This document shows positions 16,265 to 26,109 of a DNA stretch of 63,514 nucleotides, in pieces. Under the pieces are notes generated by a model. The model was not told the DNA's origin and did no database searches. It saw only the letters and a list, made by a program, of their open reading frames with translations. Made by a program: the position numbers and the translations under genes. Source of the stretch: Azospirillum soli (GTDB lineage: Bacteria > Pseudomonadota > Alphaproteobacteria > Azospirillales > Azospirillaceae); NCBI RefSeq assembly GCF_017876165.1, contig NZ_JAGINQ010000030.1, positions 1-63,514 on the forward strand, in the 5' to 3' direction. The number at the start of each line of letters is the position of its first letter. The first letter of the stretch is position 1.

Positions 16265-18940
16265 GTCGCCCTCCGTGCGAGGGCGTGGATTGAAACTCGC
16301 TGGCCGAGCGCGGCAACCTGTCCGAGGAAGGTCGCCCTCCGTGCGAGGGCGTGGATTGAAACCGCCGATGGTGGCGGCGTCCCAGGCTTCGCCCTCGTCG
16401 CCCTCCGTGCGAGGGCGTGGATTGAAACTCCAGGTTGCGCTGGCCGAGTACCCGGCCACGGGCTGTCGCCCTCCGTGCGAGGGCGTGGATTGAAACAGTT
16501 CCTCAACCGGCCGGTGCCATGGACAGGTATCGTCGCCCTCCGTGCGAGGGCGTGGATTGAAACAGGCCGTACCGGTCGATCGAGTCCGCCAGGGACTGTC
16601 GCCCTCCGTGCGAGGGCGTGGATTGAAACTTGCGGATCCGGTCGAGGTCGAGTTCGAGCACGCGGTCGCCCTCCGTGCGAGGGCGTGGATTGAAACCTCA
16701 CGGATCGCCAGTCTCTCGAATCTGGCGAAAGTCGCCCTCCGTGCGAGGGCGTGGATTGAAACGTCTCTCTGGCGACGCGCGCCTAAGCGCGTCCCTCGTC
16801 GCCCTCCGTGCGAGGGCGTGGATTGAAACCGTGGCTGTTCGCGGTGGCCGATTGGCGCTACCGCGTCGCCCTCCGTGCGAGGGCGTGGATTGAAACATGG
16901 CGAAGCCCCGGCCCAGGTGGTGTCACCTGTGGTCGCCCTCCGTGCGAGGGCGTGGATTGAAACGACACCAACCTGAAGCAGCGGGCGCGGTATCGGTTGT
17001 CGCCCTCCGTGCGAGGGCGTGGATTGAAACACGCCCCTATGGCCCGCGACGGACTGGTCACCGTGTCGCCCTCCGTGCGAGGGCGTGGATTGAAACCTTG
17101 CAGGTCGGCATGTCGGCCGGCATCGGCAGAGTCGCCCTCCGTGCGAGGGCGTGGATTGAAACGTCGTGACCCCAGCGCAGCCGCAGAGGGTTTGGGTCGC
17201 CCTCCGTGCGAGGGCGTGGATTGAAACCGGCCATGATGCGCGCCAGACTGCGCCGGGCGGCCGTCGCCCTCCGTGCGAGGGCGTGGATTGAAACAAGTTC
17301 GCCCCGCCGGATAGCACGTTGCGCCCGGTCGCCCTCCGTGCGAGGGCGTGGATTGAAACATCTCGCGGCGCGCTTGCGCCTCAAGAGCCTCTTGTCGCCC
17401 TCCGTGCGAGGGCGTGGATTGAAACGTCGCCTTGTGGGAATGCGCCCATTCTGAATATGTCGCCCTCCGTGCGAGGGCGTGGATTGAAACGTAGTCGAGG
17501 CGGGTAGTACCGGCCTGCGGCTTTGTCGCCCTCCGTGCGAGGGCGTGGATTGAAACCCGCACGCCGCCATGGTCAACCGGATGAGCGGCCCGTCGCCCTC
17601 CGTGCGAGGGCGTGGATTGAAACCCGGCCCTGGTCGCCGCGGTGCAGGCGCCCGACGGTCGTCCTCCGTGCGAGGGCGTGGATTGAAACGCCTCGACGGC
17701 GAGGTGTAGGGTGACCGTGGTCGTCGCCCTCCGTGCGAGGGCGTGGATTGAAACCGCAAGCCGCCTAACCACCACTCCCTCCCTAGTGTCGCCCTCCGTG
17801 CGAGGGCGTGGATTGAAACCGATGGCCGCTGTCACGCGGCGCCGGTTGATCTTGTCGCCCTCCGTGCGAGGGCGTGGATTGAAACATGTCGTTCAGCATC
17901 ACGCCGGCAACGTCGCGCGTCGCCCTCCGTGCGAGGGCGTGGATTGAAACCGGTCGGTCGGCTCCGACGCCCCGGTGGTCTACCTGTCGCCCTCCGTGCG
18001 AGGGCGTGGATTGAAACAGGTAGGCCCAGCGCGGCGACCGCAGCACCGTCTGTCGCCCTCCGTGCGAGGGCGTGGATTGAAACCGACCGTCGAGGAAGGC
18101 TTTCACCTCTCATGGCTTGTCGCCCTCCGTGCGAGGGCGTGGATTGAAACCTCGATACGGAGACGGGGCGCGGCCGGCTGTACTCGTCGCCCTCCGTGCG
18201 AGGGCGTGGATTGAAACCGGCGCTCCGGCCAACCCCGCCGCCTGACCACCGGTCGCCCTCCGTGCGAGGGCGTGGATTGAAACCCGCGCCCCATATATCG
18301 CGAACTGAACGCCCCGTGTCGCCCTCCGTGCGAGGGCGTGGATTGAAACCAGGCCGCCGTCGAGATCGCGACACGCCCGGTCGTCGCCCTCCGTGCGAGG
18401 GCGTGGATTGAAACCAGGTGAAGCCCATCTCCGAATGGCCCCAAGCGGGGTCGCCCTCCGTGCGAGGGCGTGGATTGAAACACCTCGCCCTGGACGCGGT
18501 CGCGCCGCATCCTGGTCGCCCTCCGTGCGAGGGCGTGGATTGAAACAACCCCCGTCCGCTTGAACGCGCGGTCGCCGGACCGTCGCCCTCCGTGCGAGGG
18601 CGTGGATTGAAACCAGGAAGCGGTGATTGCGCTCGGCAGTGTTGCGTCGCCCTCCGTGCGAGGGCGTGGATTGAAACCAGGAAGCGGTGATTGCGCTCGG
18701 CAGTGTTGCGTCGCCCTCCGAGCGAGGGCGTGGATTGAAACCTGTCGTGGCTGATCTCCGGCGGGGAGAGCGGGGTCGCCCTCCGTGCGAGGGCGTGGAT
18801 TGAAACACGCCGCCCCCCGAGCTCGCCGCCATCGAGCGCGCGTCGCCCTCCGTGCGAGGGCGTGGATTGAAACGCCGCGGAGATCGACAAGTCGCTCGGC
18901 CTGTCACAGTCGCCCTCCGTGCGAGGGCGTGGATTGAAAC
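16265..18940 (+). CRISPR. type I-C CRISPR array 2 (41 repeats, 40 spacers)
   Basis: Forty-one 32-bp repeats beginning GTCGCCCTCCGTGCGAGGGC and ending GTGGATTGAAAC, with spacers of 32-36 bp. Leader on the left, so the spacer at 16297-16330 is newest. Two repeats vary: 17658-17689 has C to T at position 5, and 18710-18741 has T to A at position 12. Spacers 18614-18645 and 18678-18709 are identical (the same 32 bp), the result of a duplication. The last repeat ends 35 bp before the stop codon of the convergent kinase gene. Confidence 0.98.
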
Positions 18941-18975
18941 AGCGCCTGCGTGGCGGCCGGATGCCCAAGCCCCGG

Positions 18976-21453
18976 CTACAGGTCAAGGTGGGGAATCCGT
19001 GCGCCTTCTTGCCCGTCGGCGGTCGCGGCGATCTGGTCGCGCAAGTCGGCAACCAGCCGATGGAGGTGTTCCGGGGAGGTGTCGGGGCGAAGCGCCGCCG
19101 CTTCCAGGCGCGCGGCCGTTTGGGACAGTGCGGTGTATCCATAGGTTGCCGCCGAACCATTCAGCCGATGCGCAATGCGGCCCATGGATTCGCGGTCGCC
19201 CGTTGCCAGCGCGGCGGCGAGTGCTGCATCGAGATCGCGCAGGGTAACGAGGAACATGCGCTCTAGACGTCCGGAGATCGCGAAGGATCCCGCCAGTTCC
19301 TGCGTGGGCGGGGGAGCGTTGACGCAGGAAGGAGCATTGCGGGCCAGCGCATCCAGCAGAGCGCTGGGGATCAGCGGCTTGGTCAGCACCTCGTCGATGC
19401 CCGCGGCGACATAGGCGTGCAGGTCGTCCGGGCTGGCGTTGGCCGTCAGGGCGATGATCGGCGTCATGGCGCGTTCCGCATCCGGCAGGGCGCGGATCCG
19501 GCGCGTCGCTTCGACGCCGTCCATGCCGGCGAGGCGGATGTCCATGAGGATCAGGTCGAAGCTCTGCTCGGCGATGGCGCTCAGGGCTTCTTCGCCGCTG
19601 ACCGCGCATCGGACGCGATGGCCGCCGGGCGCCAGCCATTCCTGCACCACCGCACGGTTTTCCGGCCCGTCCTCGACAAGAAGGATGTTCAGAACCGGCA
19701 GGGGCGGGAGGGACAGGGATGCATGGCCGCGTTCCGCCGGAGGCTCGGCCAGTGGTAGATCAGCCGGTGGGAGATCGGCCGATTCAACGGGGATGGAGAC
19801 GAGGAACGACGCGCCGCCAAGGGTGCTCCGGTCAACGGTGACCGTTCCGTCCATATGCTCCACGATGCGCCGCACAATGGCCAAGCCGAGGCCGACGCCC
19901 TTCGTCTGGCTGGCCGGGGCCGCGCGGGCATAGGCGTCGAAGATGATTTCCCGCTCGTGCTCCGACACGCCGGGGCCGCTGTCCTCGACCGCGAAGGTCA
20001 GGCGCTGTTTCCCGCCTTCCCCCCGCTGGACGTCGATGCGGATGGCGACGGCGCCAGCCGGGGTGAACTTGACGGCGTTGGACGCGAGGTTCAGCAGGAT
20101 CTGGCGCAGGCGCAGCGGGTCGAGCCGGTAACCGCCGCCGACTTCCTCTCCGACCTCCAGCGACAGGCGCAGGCCTTTGCCGGCCGCCTCGCCCTCCAGC
20201 ATCGCCAGGACCTCGCCAGCGAGCGCGCGCGGGTCGGCTGGCTCCGGCCGCAGGGAAACCGTGTCAGCTTCCAGCCGCGACAGTTCGAGCACGTCGTCGA
20301 GCAGGTGGACGAGATGCCGTCCCGCCCCTTCGGCGATGTCGAGCCGCCGGTCCCAGCCGGGGCCCGGACCGTCGCGCCGCATCAGCCGCACCATGCCGAG
20401 CACCGCGTTCAGCGGGGTGCGCACCTCGTGGCTGAGCCAGCCGAGGAACAGCGTCTTGCGCTCGGCGACGGCGGCCAGTTCGGCGCTCTTGGCCTCCAGC
20501 GCGCTGGTGCGGGCGGCGACCTGACGCTCCAGGATGCCCTGCTGGTGGGCCAGCGCGTCCACGGCGAGACCGACGAAATGAAAGGTCAGGCCAAGAACGA
20601 CGATGACCAGCGCAAAGCCGAACATGGTCAGGCCGGACTGGTCGGCTGGGAAGGGGCCGGCGTTGGCGACCACCGTGCCCGCCGTCGTCAGCGTCAGGAT
20701 GGGCATCGCAAGCACGGAGCCGAGCAGCCCATGCCGCACCGCCACGACCAGCGCCACCGCCAGCGCCAGGATGGCGACGTGCGGAATCGTGACGGTGGAC
20801 AGCAGGATCGGCAGCGGCACCATCGCCAGCATTCCCAAAAGCGGGCGCCAGTCGGCGGCAAGCGCGCGCCGCCGCTCCCAGACGACGGCCAAGGGGCCCA
20901 GCAGGAACAGGCCGAGTGCGTTGCCGGTGACGACGATGAACAGCTTCGTCACGATGCCGCCCAGCGAGCCGTCGGGGCTGAGGCCGCCGATGCCGATCAG
21001 CGGGTCCTTCATGACCAGCACCGGGCAGGTCAGCAGCGGCGGGATCAGGCACACCCAAAACAGATAGGAGGCGAGGCGCCCATAGGGCTCCCCGGTCTCC
21101 GCCGCGTCCCATCGGCCGAACCGGCGATCGGCCCGGCCGGCCAGCCAGACCTGCATCACGTCGAGCGCCGTCGTGGACAGCCCGGCGAGTGCCGCGACCG
21201 GCAGAGGCAGACCCGAGCGCAGGCTGTAGTAGACGAACGACGCCGTCATCGAGGCCGCGGCGATGGCGCCCAGCCCGGCGGAGCCGAGCGTGCGCACGCA
21301 CAGCAGGCCGACGCCGGAACTGAACCAGATGACCGTCCAGTTCGCTTCGGGAAGGCGCGCCACCTTCACGCTCAGGATCACCGCCCCATAATAGCACAGG
21401 GCGAACAGGAGCCCGAGAGCGACCGTTCGGACCGGGTGAGCGGCGCTGGACAT
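18976..21453 (-). CDS. MASE1 hybrid sensor histidine kinase with REC and HPt domains
   Basis: 825 residues. The N-terminal third (about 1-300) is a MASE1-type membrane sensor with about eight to nine hydrophobic segments. A short coiled coil (QVAARTSALEAKSAELAAVAE) leads to the HisKA site LSHEVRTP and the ATPase boxes NLASNAVKF and DSGPGVSE...GVGLGLAI. Then come a receiver domain (LVEDGPENR, phosphoacceptor in LILMDIRLAGMDG, K in VLTKPL) and a C-terminal HPt with IAHRLNGSAATYG. A full internal phosphorelay is therefore present. It diverges from an OmpR-type regulator gene, its probable partner. The signal is unknown. Confidence 0.92.
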   Translation of the reverse strand: MSSAAHPVRTVALGLLFALCYYGAVILSVKVARLPEANWTVIWFSSGVGLLCVRTLGSAGLGAIAAASMTASFVYYSLRSGLPLPVAALAGLSTTALDVMQVWLAGRADRRFGRWDAAETGEPYGRLASYLFWVCLIPPLLTCPVLVMKDPLIGIGGLSPDGSLGGIVTKLFIVVTGNALGLFLLGPLAVVWERRRALAADWRPLLGMLAMVPLPILLSTVTIPHVAILALAVALVVAVRHGLLGSVLAMPILTLTTAGTVVANAGPFPADQSGLTMFGFALVIVVLGLTFHFVGLAVDALAHQQGILERQVAARTSALEAKSAELAAVAERKTLFLGWLSHEVRTPLNAVLGMVRLMRRDGPGPGWDRRLDIAEGAGRHLVHLLDDVLELSRLEADTVSLRPEPADPRALAGEVLAMLEGEAAGKGLRLSLEVGEEVGGGYRLDPLRLRQILLNLASNAVKFTPAGAVAIRIDVQRGEGGKQRLTFAVEDSGPGVSEHEREIIFDAYARAAPASQTKGVGLGLAIVRRIVEHMDGTVTVDRSTLGGASFLVSIPVESADLPPADLPLAEPPAERGHASLSLPPLPVLNILLVEDGPENRAVVQEWLAPGGHRVRCAVSGEEALSAIAEQSFDLILMDIRLAGMDGVEATRRIRALPDAERAMTPIIALTANASPDDLHAYVAAGIDEVLTKPLIPSALLDALARNAPSCVNAPPPTQELAGSFAISGRLERMFLVTLRDLDAALAAALATGDRESMGRIAHRLNGSAATYGYTALSQTAARLEAAALRPDTSPEHLHRLVADLRDQIAATADGQEGARIPHLDL

Positions 21454-21632
21454 GGGGGCGAGGCACCCTGCTGGTGGAGGCGCGGCACTATGCCATCATC
21501 GACGGCGCCGCGTGGACCATATAATGCATGCGAACACACCCGGTGCGTGCGCGTCGTCCGCCTCGTGCGATGCGCTCGCCAACGGGTTTTCGGCGCTCGC
21601 CCAAGCGGCGGCGGCGTGATGTTCAGGAGGGC
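21454..21632 (+). promoter_or_regulatory. divergent promoter region, kinase / OmpR-type regulator
   Basis: 179 bp between divergent starts. TATAAT at 21520-21525 is a perfect -10 for rightward transcription toward the regulator gene, but the -35 about 17 bp upstream is poor, so an activator may be needed. AGGAGG at 21625-21630 serves the regulator ATG. No clear operator repeat was seen. Confidence 0.35.
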
Positions 21633-22328
21633 ATGGTGCAAGGCACGGTTCTGGTGGTGGAGGATGCGCCCGAGGTCCGCGAACTGTACGCCGACTGCTT
21701 GGAGGCGGCCGGGTTCCGGGTGCTGCGGGCGGCAGACGCGGCCACCATGGCGCGGCTTCTGGCCAGCGACCGCCCGGACCTGGTTCTGCTCGACATCGAC
21801 CTGCCCGACGGCAACGGACTGGACTGCGCGCGCCGGATGCGGATCCGCGATCAGGCCGGGCTGATTTTCGTCACCGTCCGCACCGACAACGAGGACCGGA
21901 TCGCCGCGCTGGAGGATGCCGGCGACGATTACGTGACCAAGCCGGTGGACCCGCGCGAGCTGGTGGCGCGGGTGCGCAACCTCCTGCGCCGCCGGTCGCC
22001 CGACGACACCTATGTGCGCTTCGACGGCTGGACGCTCGATCTGGTGCGCCGCGCGCTGTTCCGGCCGGACGGTTCGTTCCTGGCGCTGACGGCCGGGGAG
22101 TTCAACATCCTGGCCGCCCTGGCGATGATGCGCCCGAACCCAGTCAACCGCGAGTATCTTCTCGACGTCATCAGCAGCCGCGACCGGGCCAATGTCAGCG
22201 AGCACACGGTGGACACGCTGGTGATGCGCCTGCGGCGCAAGATGCGCCAGGACAACGGGCGGGACGCCCCCATCCTCACCGTGCGCGGCGTCGGCTACGT
22301 GCTGGCGGGCGAAAGCGGCGATTCGTAG
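21633..22328 (+). CDS. OmpR/PhoB-family response regulator
   Basis: 231 residues from the ATG at 21633, with AGGAGG 2 nt earlier; longer upstream starts add non-conserved sequence. The receiver domain has VEDAPEVR, the phosphoacceptor aspartate in VLLDIDLPDGNG, T/S at FVTVRT and K in DYVTKPVD. The winged helix (about 130-228) shows LTAGEFNILAALAM and the end RGVGYVLAGE. Likely phosphorylated by the divergent hybrid kinase, possibly through its HPt. The gene is followed after 121 bp by the RTX protein gene, a candidate target. Confidence 0.93.
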   Translation: MVQGTVLVVEDAPEVRELYADCLEAAGFRVLRAADAATMARLLASDRPDLVLLDIDLPDGNGLDCARRMRIRDQAGLIFVTVRTDNEDRIAALEDAGDDYVTKPVDPRELVARVRNLLRRRSPDDTYVRFDGWTLDLVRRALFRPDGSFLALTAGEFNILAALAMMRPNPVNREYLLDVISSRDRANVSEHTVDTLVMRLRRKMRQDNGRDAPILTVRGVGYVLAGESGDS

Positions 22329-22345
22329 CAGCCCACAGCTCGTCT

Positions 22346-22365
22346 TTTTCAACGTTCGTTGAAAA
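22346..22365. promoter_or_regulatory. perfect inverted repeat between the regulator and RTX genes
   Basis: TTTTCAACG-TT-CGTTGAAAA, 9-bp arms with a 2-bp centre, 18 bp after the regulator stop and 85 bp before the RTX start. The tiny loop and lack of a T-run beyond the arm argue against an ordinary terminator; it looks more like an operator for a dimeric regulator controlling the RTX gene. Confidence 0.45.
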
Positions 22366-22449
22366 TGGAGCGCAGCCGATTGCGTCGCCTTTATTTGCCA
22401 TGACTAACTCCGCGCGATCCAGTCGAAACGCGCGTTCAAGGGTTGTGTC

Positions 22450-25400
22450 ATGGCAAATCGGTTCAAGCTCACTCGCGGCGGCGATTACAACGAGAATTCA
22501 TCCGAAGACATTTACACGACCTCTTACGCGAACCCTGTCACGCCCGGTCTCATCGCGTCGCTCAACGAGTGGGTGATCCTGGGCTATTACCAGAACGTCT
22601 CCTCGCCATACCCGAACAACGTCAGCACCGACCCGAGCGCGACGCTGGGCCGCGTCCGTTTCGAGGGCTATCTTCAGGGCGAGGCGCTCTACTCGCGATG
22701 GACGGTGCGGGCCGATCCGGGAAGCGCCAGCCCGTTCATTCCCCGGCGCGACAACGCCGGCTATCTGTTCGACTGGTCCGCCGGAACCCACAAGGCGGAC
22801 ATGACCGGCGGGTCCTTCGCCGACCGGCTGATCGGATCGCCTTACGCCGACACGCTGGCCGGGGGGCTTGGCGCCGACACCCTGACCGGCGGCGCCGGCA
22901 AGGACCTGATCCACGGCACCCCGGACGAGCTGGACGGCGACACCATCACCGAGGTCGGGCTGGGGGAGGACCAGATCCGCATCGACGGCGTCACCGGGTC
23001 CTTCCTCGGCTTGCAGAACACGGTCGTGGACGGCGGTCTCGATCTCGGCGGCGGCCGGACGCTGACCTTCGACGCCCTGCCGGCCGGGATGCATCTGGGG
23101 GTCGAGGAGCGGGACGGCAGCACCTACCTGACCCTGTATGACCGCTTCGCCTTCTCGTCGCGGGCCGACAGCCACACCGACGCGGCCGGCAACGATTTCC
23201 GGGCCTATTCGTACAACACGCCCACCCTGGTGACCTTCAGCACCGGCGACAGCATCAGCGGCGGCGACGGGACCGACACGCTCGACGTCGTTCTGGAGAA
23301 GTCCACCACCACCGGCGCCGCGACGGTCTCGGGATTCGAGACCCTGAACGTCACCGTCCTGGGCGATGCCAACAATTGGGAGCAAGGCACGTTCAACGCG
23401 GCGAACGTCAGCGACTCCTCCATCAAGCTGCTCGGTTCGGCGGTCATCAACGTCACCAACGCGTCGGTGAGCATCGACGGGTCGGGCATGCAGGGCTACT
23501 TCTACGCGACCTTCACCGGCGGCGACGTGAAGGTGGTGGGCAGCGCGCGGTACGACACCTTCGATTTCGGCACGACGCTGGACGGCAACGACACGGTCAT
23601 CGGCGGCGCCAACGACGTTGTGCGGGCGACCATCACCGACTGGTCGGCGACGGCCGCCCGGCCAAGCATAACCGGTGTCGAGAACCTCGTCCTTAATGGG
23701 ACCAACCTCGGCACGGTCGATATGGGGTCGGTGAGCGGGGCGTCGCAGGTGGAGTTCACCGGCAACGGCGACGTCACCGTGACCGGCCTCGGCGTCGGGT
23801 CGTCGACCATGGCGGTCCGGGCGTCCACCCTGAACGGCCGGCTCACCCTGACCCAGGACGTGTCCTGCGGGCTGACGGTCTACGGCTCGCAATCCGCCGA
23901 CACGATCAAGGGCGGCTCCGGCAGCAACTCCATCTACCTGGGGGGCGGGAACGATTCCATGATCGGCGGCACCGGCTTCGTCTGGGCCGAGGGTGGGCTG
24001 GGCGACGATTTCGTGGACGGCCGCGCCAGCATGGGCTTCTTTGCCGGCGAAGATGGAAACGACACCCTCCTCGGCGGCGCGCACCCCGACTGGCTGTCGG
24101 GGGGAGCCGATGCCGATTCGCTGTCGGGGGGCGGCGGCGCCGACACGCTGCGGGGCGACTCCGGCGCGGACACGCTGACGGGCGGCGCGGGGGCCGACAT
24201 CTTTCGGATCGGTTATTTCGACTACGGCGACATCGACGTCATCACGGACTTCACCAGCGAAGACCGGATCATCTTCGCCGACGACTACGGGTGGAGCCAT
24301 CCGTTGAGTGGCCCGATCGCTGAAGGCCGCGATTTTTGGGAAATACCGTGGCAAGGCGCGGCGGTCGAATTCGTGGGCGGCGACGCCATCGTCCGCGTCG
24401 ACAACGACACGCGATGGGGAGGCGGCGACGTCCTGGCCGTGCGGATCGCCAACATCGGCAACCGGACGCTCAAGGACTTCGCGGTCGTCAACGGCGCCCT
24501 CACCGTGCTGCCGCTCCCGCCCCCGCCGCCCGCCGACAGCGGCGGTTCGGACGGCGGCGGAAGCTCAGGCGGCGGACAGACCAGCACGCAGACGATCGGC
24601 GGCACCACCGTGCAGACGACGGTCACCACGGGCGGCAACGGCATCCCCAGCGTGTCGGTGTCGGTGACGCCGCCCACGGGCGCCACGCCGGTGGCCGTGC
24701 CGATCACGGGAGGCTCCTCCGGCACGGCGATCACCGCGACGGTGCCGGCCGGCGTCGGGCTGTCGGCGTCCGGGCCGCAGAACCCGGTGACCCCGGATAG
24801 GGCGGCCAGCGCCCTGACCGCGTCCGTTGCGGCGCTGGAGAGCGACCCGGCCCGCAGCGCGGAGTTGGCCCAGGCCATCGCCGGCTACACCGGAAGCCTG
24901 CCAGCCGGCGCGTCGCTGACCGTGCGCACCATCACCCCGAGCGTCAGCGGCGGTGTTCCGGGCGCACCGATCACCATCACCGGCGGCGGCGCGGGGGGCG
25001 AGGCCATGGTGATCGACACGCGCGCCCTGCCGCCGGGCACCCAACTGAACCTCGACAATGTCGGCTTCGTGGTGATCGTCGGCAACGCGCTGGTCGGCGG
25101 CGGCGCCGGCTCGCAGGTCGCGTACGGCGACGGTTCCGGCCAGACCTTCGTGCTGGGCGCTGACGACGACACGCTGCACGGCGGCGGCGGCGACGACTTC
25201 GTCGGGTCGAAGGGCGGCAACGACGTGCTGTACGGCGACGAGGGCAACGACACGGTGCAGGGCGGTGAGGACAACGACACGCTGTTCGGCGGCAGCGACA
25301 ACGACCTGCTGCTCGGCAACACCGGCGCCGATGTGCTGCTGGGCAACATGGGCGCGGACACCCTGTACGGTGGCCGGGACACCGACACCCTGTATGGAGG

Positions 25401-25869
25401 TCGTGACGCCGACGCGCTGTTCGGCAACGACGCCGCCGACCGGATGCACGGCGACGACGGCGCCGACCGGCTGTTCGGCAACACCGGCAGCGACCTCCTG
25501 CTCGGCAACATGGGAGCGGACACGCTGTACGGCGGGATGGACAACGACACGCTCCACGGCGGTCGGGACGACGACGCGCTGTTCGGCGATACCGGCGACG
25601 ATTTCCTGTATGGCGACTTCGGCAACGACATGCTGACCGGGGGCGCCGGGGCCGACCTGTTCGTCTTGACCGGCGGCGCCGGCCATGACGTCATCGCCGA
25701 TTTCAACGACGCCGAGGGCGACCGGATCAGCATGACGCTCGGGTTGCCCTACGCCATCACGAGCAACGCGGCCGGGGAGGCGGTCATCGTCTTCGGCCAA
25801 GACGACCGCGTCACCCTGTCCGGCATCCGCGTCGAACAGGTGCAGAGCGGCTGGTTCGTCTTTGGCTGA
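22450..25869 (+). CDS. large RTX-type calcium-binding secreted protein
   Basis: 1139 residues, no N-terminal signal peptide. Three nonapeptide-repeat blocks (GGxGxDxLx type) lie near residues 120-155, 480-600 and 890-1085. Between them are a beta-rich region and a Pro/Gly/Ser hinge (LPLPPPPPADSGGSDGG) near 690-715. The last 60 residues (ADLFVLTGGAGHDVIADF to the end WFVFG) resemble a C-terminal type I secretion signal. RTX repeats fold on calcium outside the cell. No ABC/MFP secretion genes are next to it. Catalytic domain not recognised; an adhesin or surface-layer-like role is as likely as an enzyme. Confidence 0.85.
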   Translation: MANRFKLTRGGDYNENSSEDIYTTSYANPVTPGLIASLNEWVILGYYQNVSSPYPNNVSTDPSATLGRVRFEGYLQGEALYSRWTVRADPGSASPFIPRRDNAGYLFDWSAGTHKADMTGGSFADRLIGSPYADTLAGGLGADTLTGGAGKDLIHGTPDELDGDTITEVGLGEDQIRIDGVTGSFLGLQNTVVDGGLDLGGGRTLTFDALPAGMHLGVEERDGSTYLTLYDRFAFSSRADSHTDAAGNDFRAYSYNTPTLVTFSTGDSISGGDGTDTLDVVLEKSTTTGAATVSGFETLNVTVLGDANNWEQGTFNAANVSDSSIKLLGSAVINVTNASVSIDGSGMQGYFYATFTGGDVKVVGSARYDTFDFGTTLDGNDTVIGGANDVVRATITDWSATAARPSITGVENLVLNGTNLGTVDMGSVSGASQVEFTGNGDVTVTGLGVGSSTMAVRASTLNGRLTLTQDVSCGLTVYGSQSADTIKGGSGSNSIYLGGGNDSMIGGTGFVWAEGGLGDDFVDGRASMGFFAGEDGNDTLLGGAHPDWLSGGADADSLSGGGGADTLRGDSGADTLTGGAGADIFRIGYFDYGDIDVITDFTSEDRIIFADDYGWSHPLSGPIAEGRDFWEIPWQGAAVEFVGGDAIVRVDNDTRWGGGDVLAVRIANIGNRTLKDFAVVNGALTVLPLPPPPPADSGGSDGGGSSGGGQTSTQTIGGTTVQTTVTTGGNGIPSVSVSVTPPTGATPVAVPITGGSSGTAITATVPAGVGLSASGPQNPVTPDRAASALTASVAALESDPARSAELAQAIAGYTGSLPAGASLTVRTITPSVSGGVPGAPITITGGGAGGEAMVIDTRALPPGTQLNLDNVGFVVIVGNALVGGGAGSQVAYGDGSGQTFVLGADDDTLHGGGGDDFVGSKGGNDVLYGDEGNDTVQGGEDNDTLFGGSDNDLLLGNTGADVLLGNMGADTLYGGRDTDTLYGGRDADALFGNDAADRMHGDDGADRLFGNTGSDLLLGNMGADTLYGGMDNDTLHGGRDDDALFGDTGDDFLYGDFGNDMLTGGAGADLFVLTGGAGHDVIADFNDAEGDRISMTLGLPYAITSNAAGEAVIVFGQDDRVTLSGIRVEQVQSGWFVFG

Positions 25870-26030
25870 ACCGCGAGCCAGGTTATCGGCGGGTGGGATG
25901 GGGCTGCTGCCGCCCTGCCTGCCGCCCTGCCTGTCGACGTGACACGGAGTGATCGGCTCTTCATCCGCTTTGGACCGCGACGGCGGCATCTTCTCGTTCG
26001 CCAACCGGCGGATCGCCATCGGGAACGTCC

Positions 26031-26080
26031 TGGAAAATTTTTTCCAAAGGCGTGGGAATACGGTACAGCCTCGCGCGTAT
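26031..26080 (+). promoter_or_regulatory. candidate autoregulated ECF promoter
   Basis: GGGAATA at 26054-26060 and CGTAT at 26076-26080, 15 bp apart, resemble the GGAAC / CGTC-type promoters that ECF sigma factors use at their own genes. Just upstream is the inverted repeat TGGAAAA-TT-TTTTCCA (26031-26046). The sigma gene starts 30 bp downstream of the -10. Spacing is slightly short, so moderate to low confidence. Confidence 0.35.
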
Positions 26081-26109
26081 GCTGGGGGTAATGGTGCCGG
26101 TGGCGGTGA

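Noticed and set aside
15974..19160. Open frames running through CRISPR array 2 on both strands
   Set aside because: Same reason: translated repeats and spacers. The leftmost overlap cas2 and the leader only by chance.
19855..21864. 669-residue plus-strand open frame opposite the hybrid kinase
   Set aside because: Antisense shadow; the kinase frame contains complete MASE1, HisKA, ATPase, REC and HPt domains.
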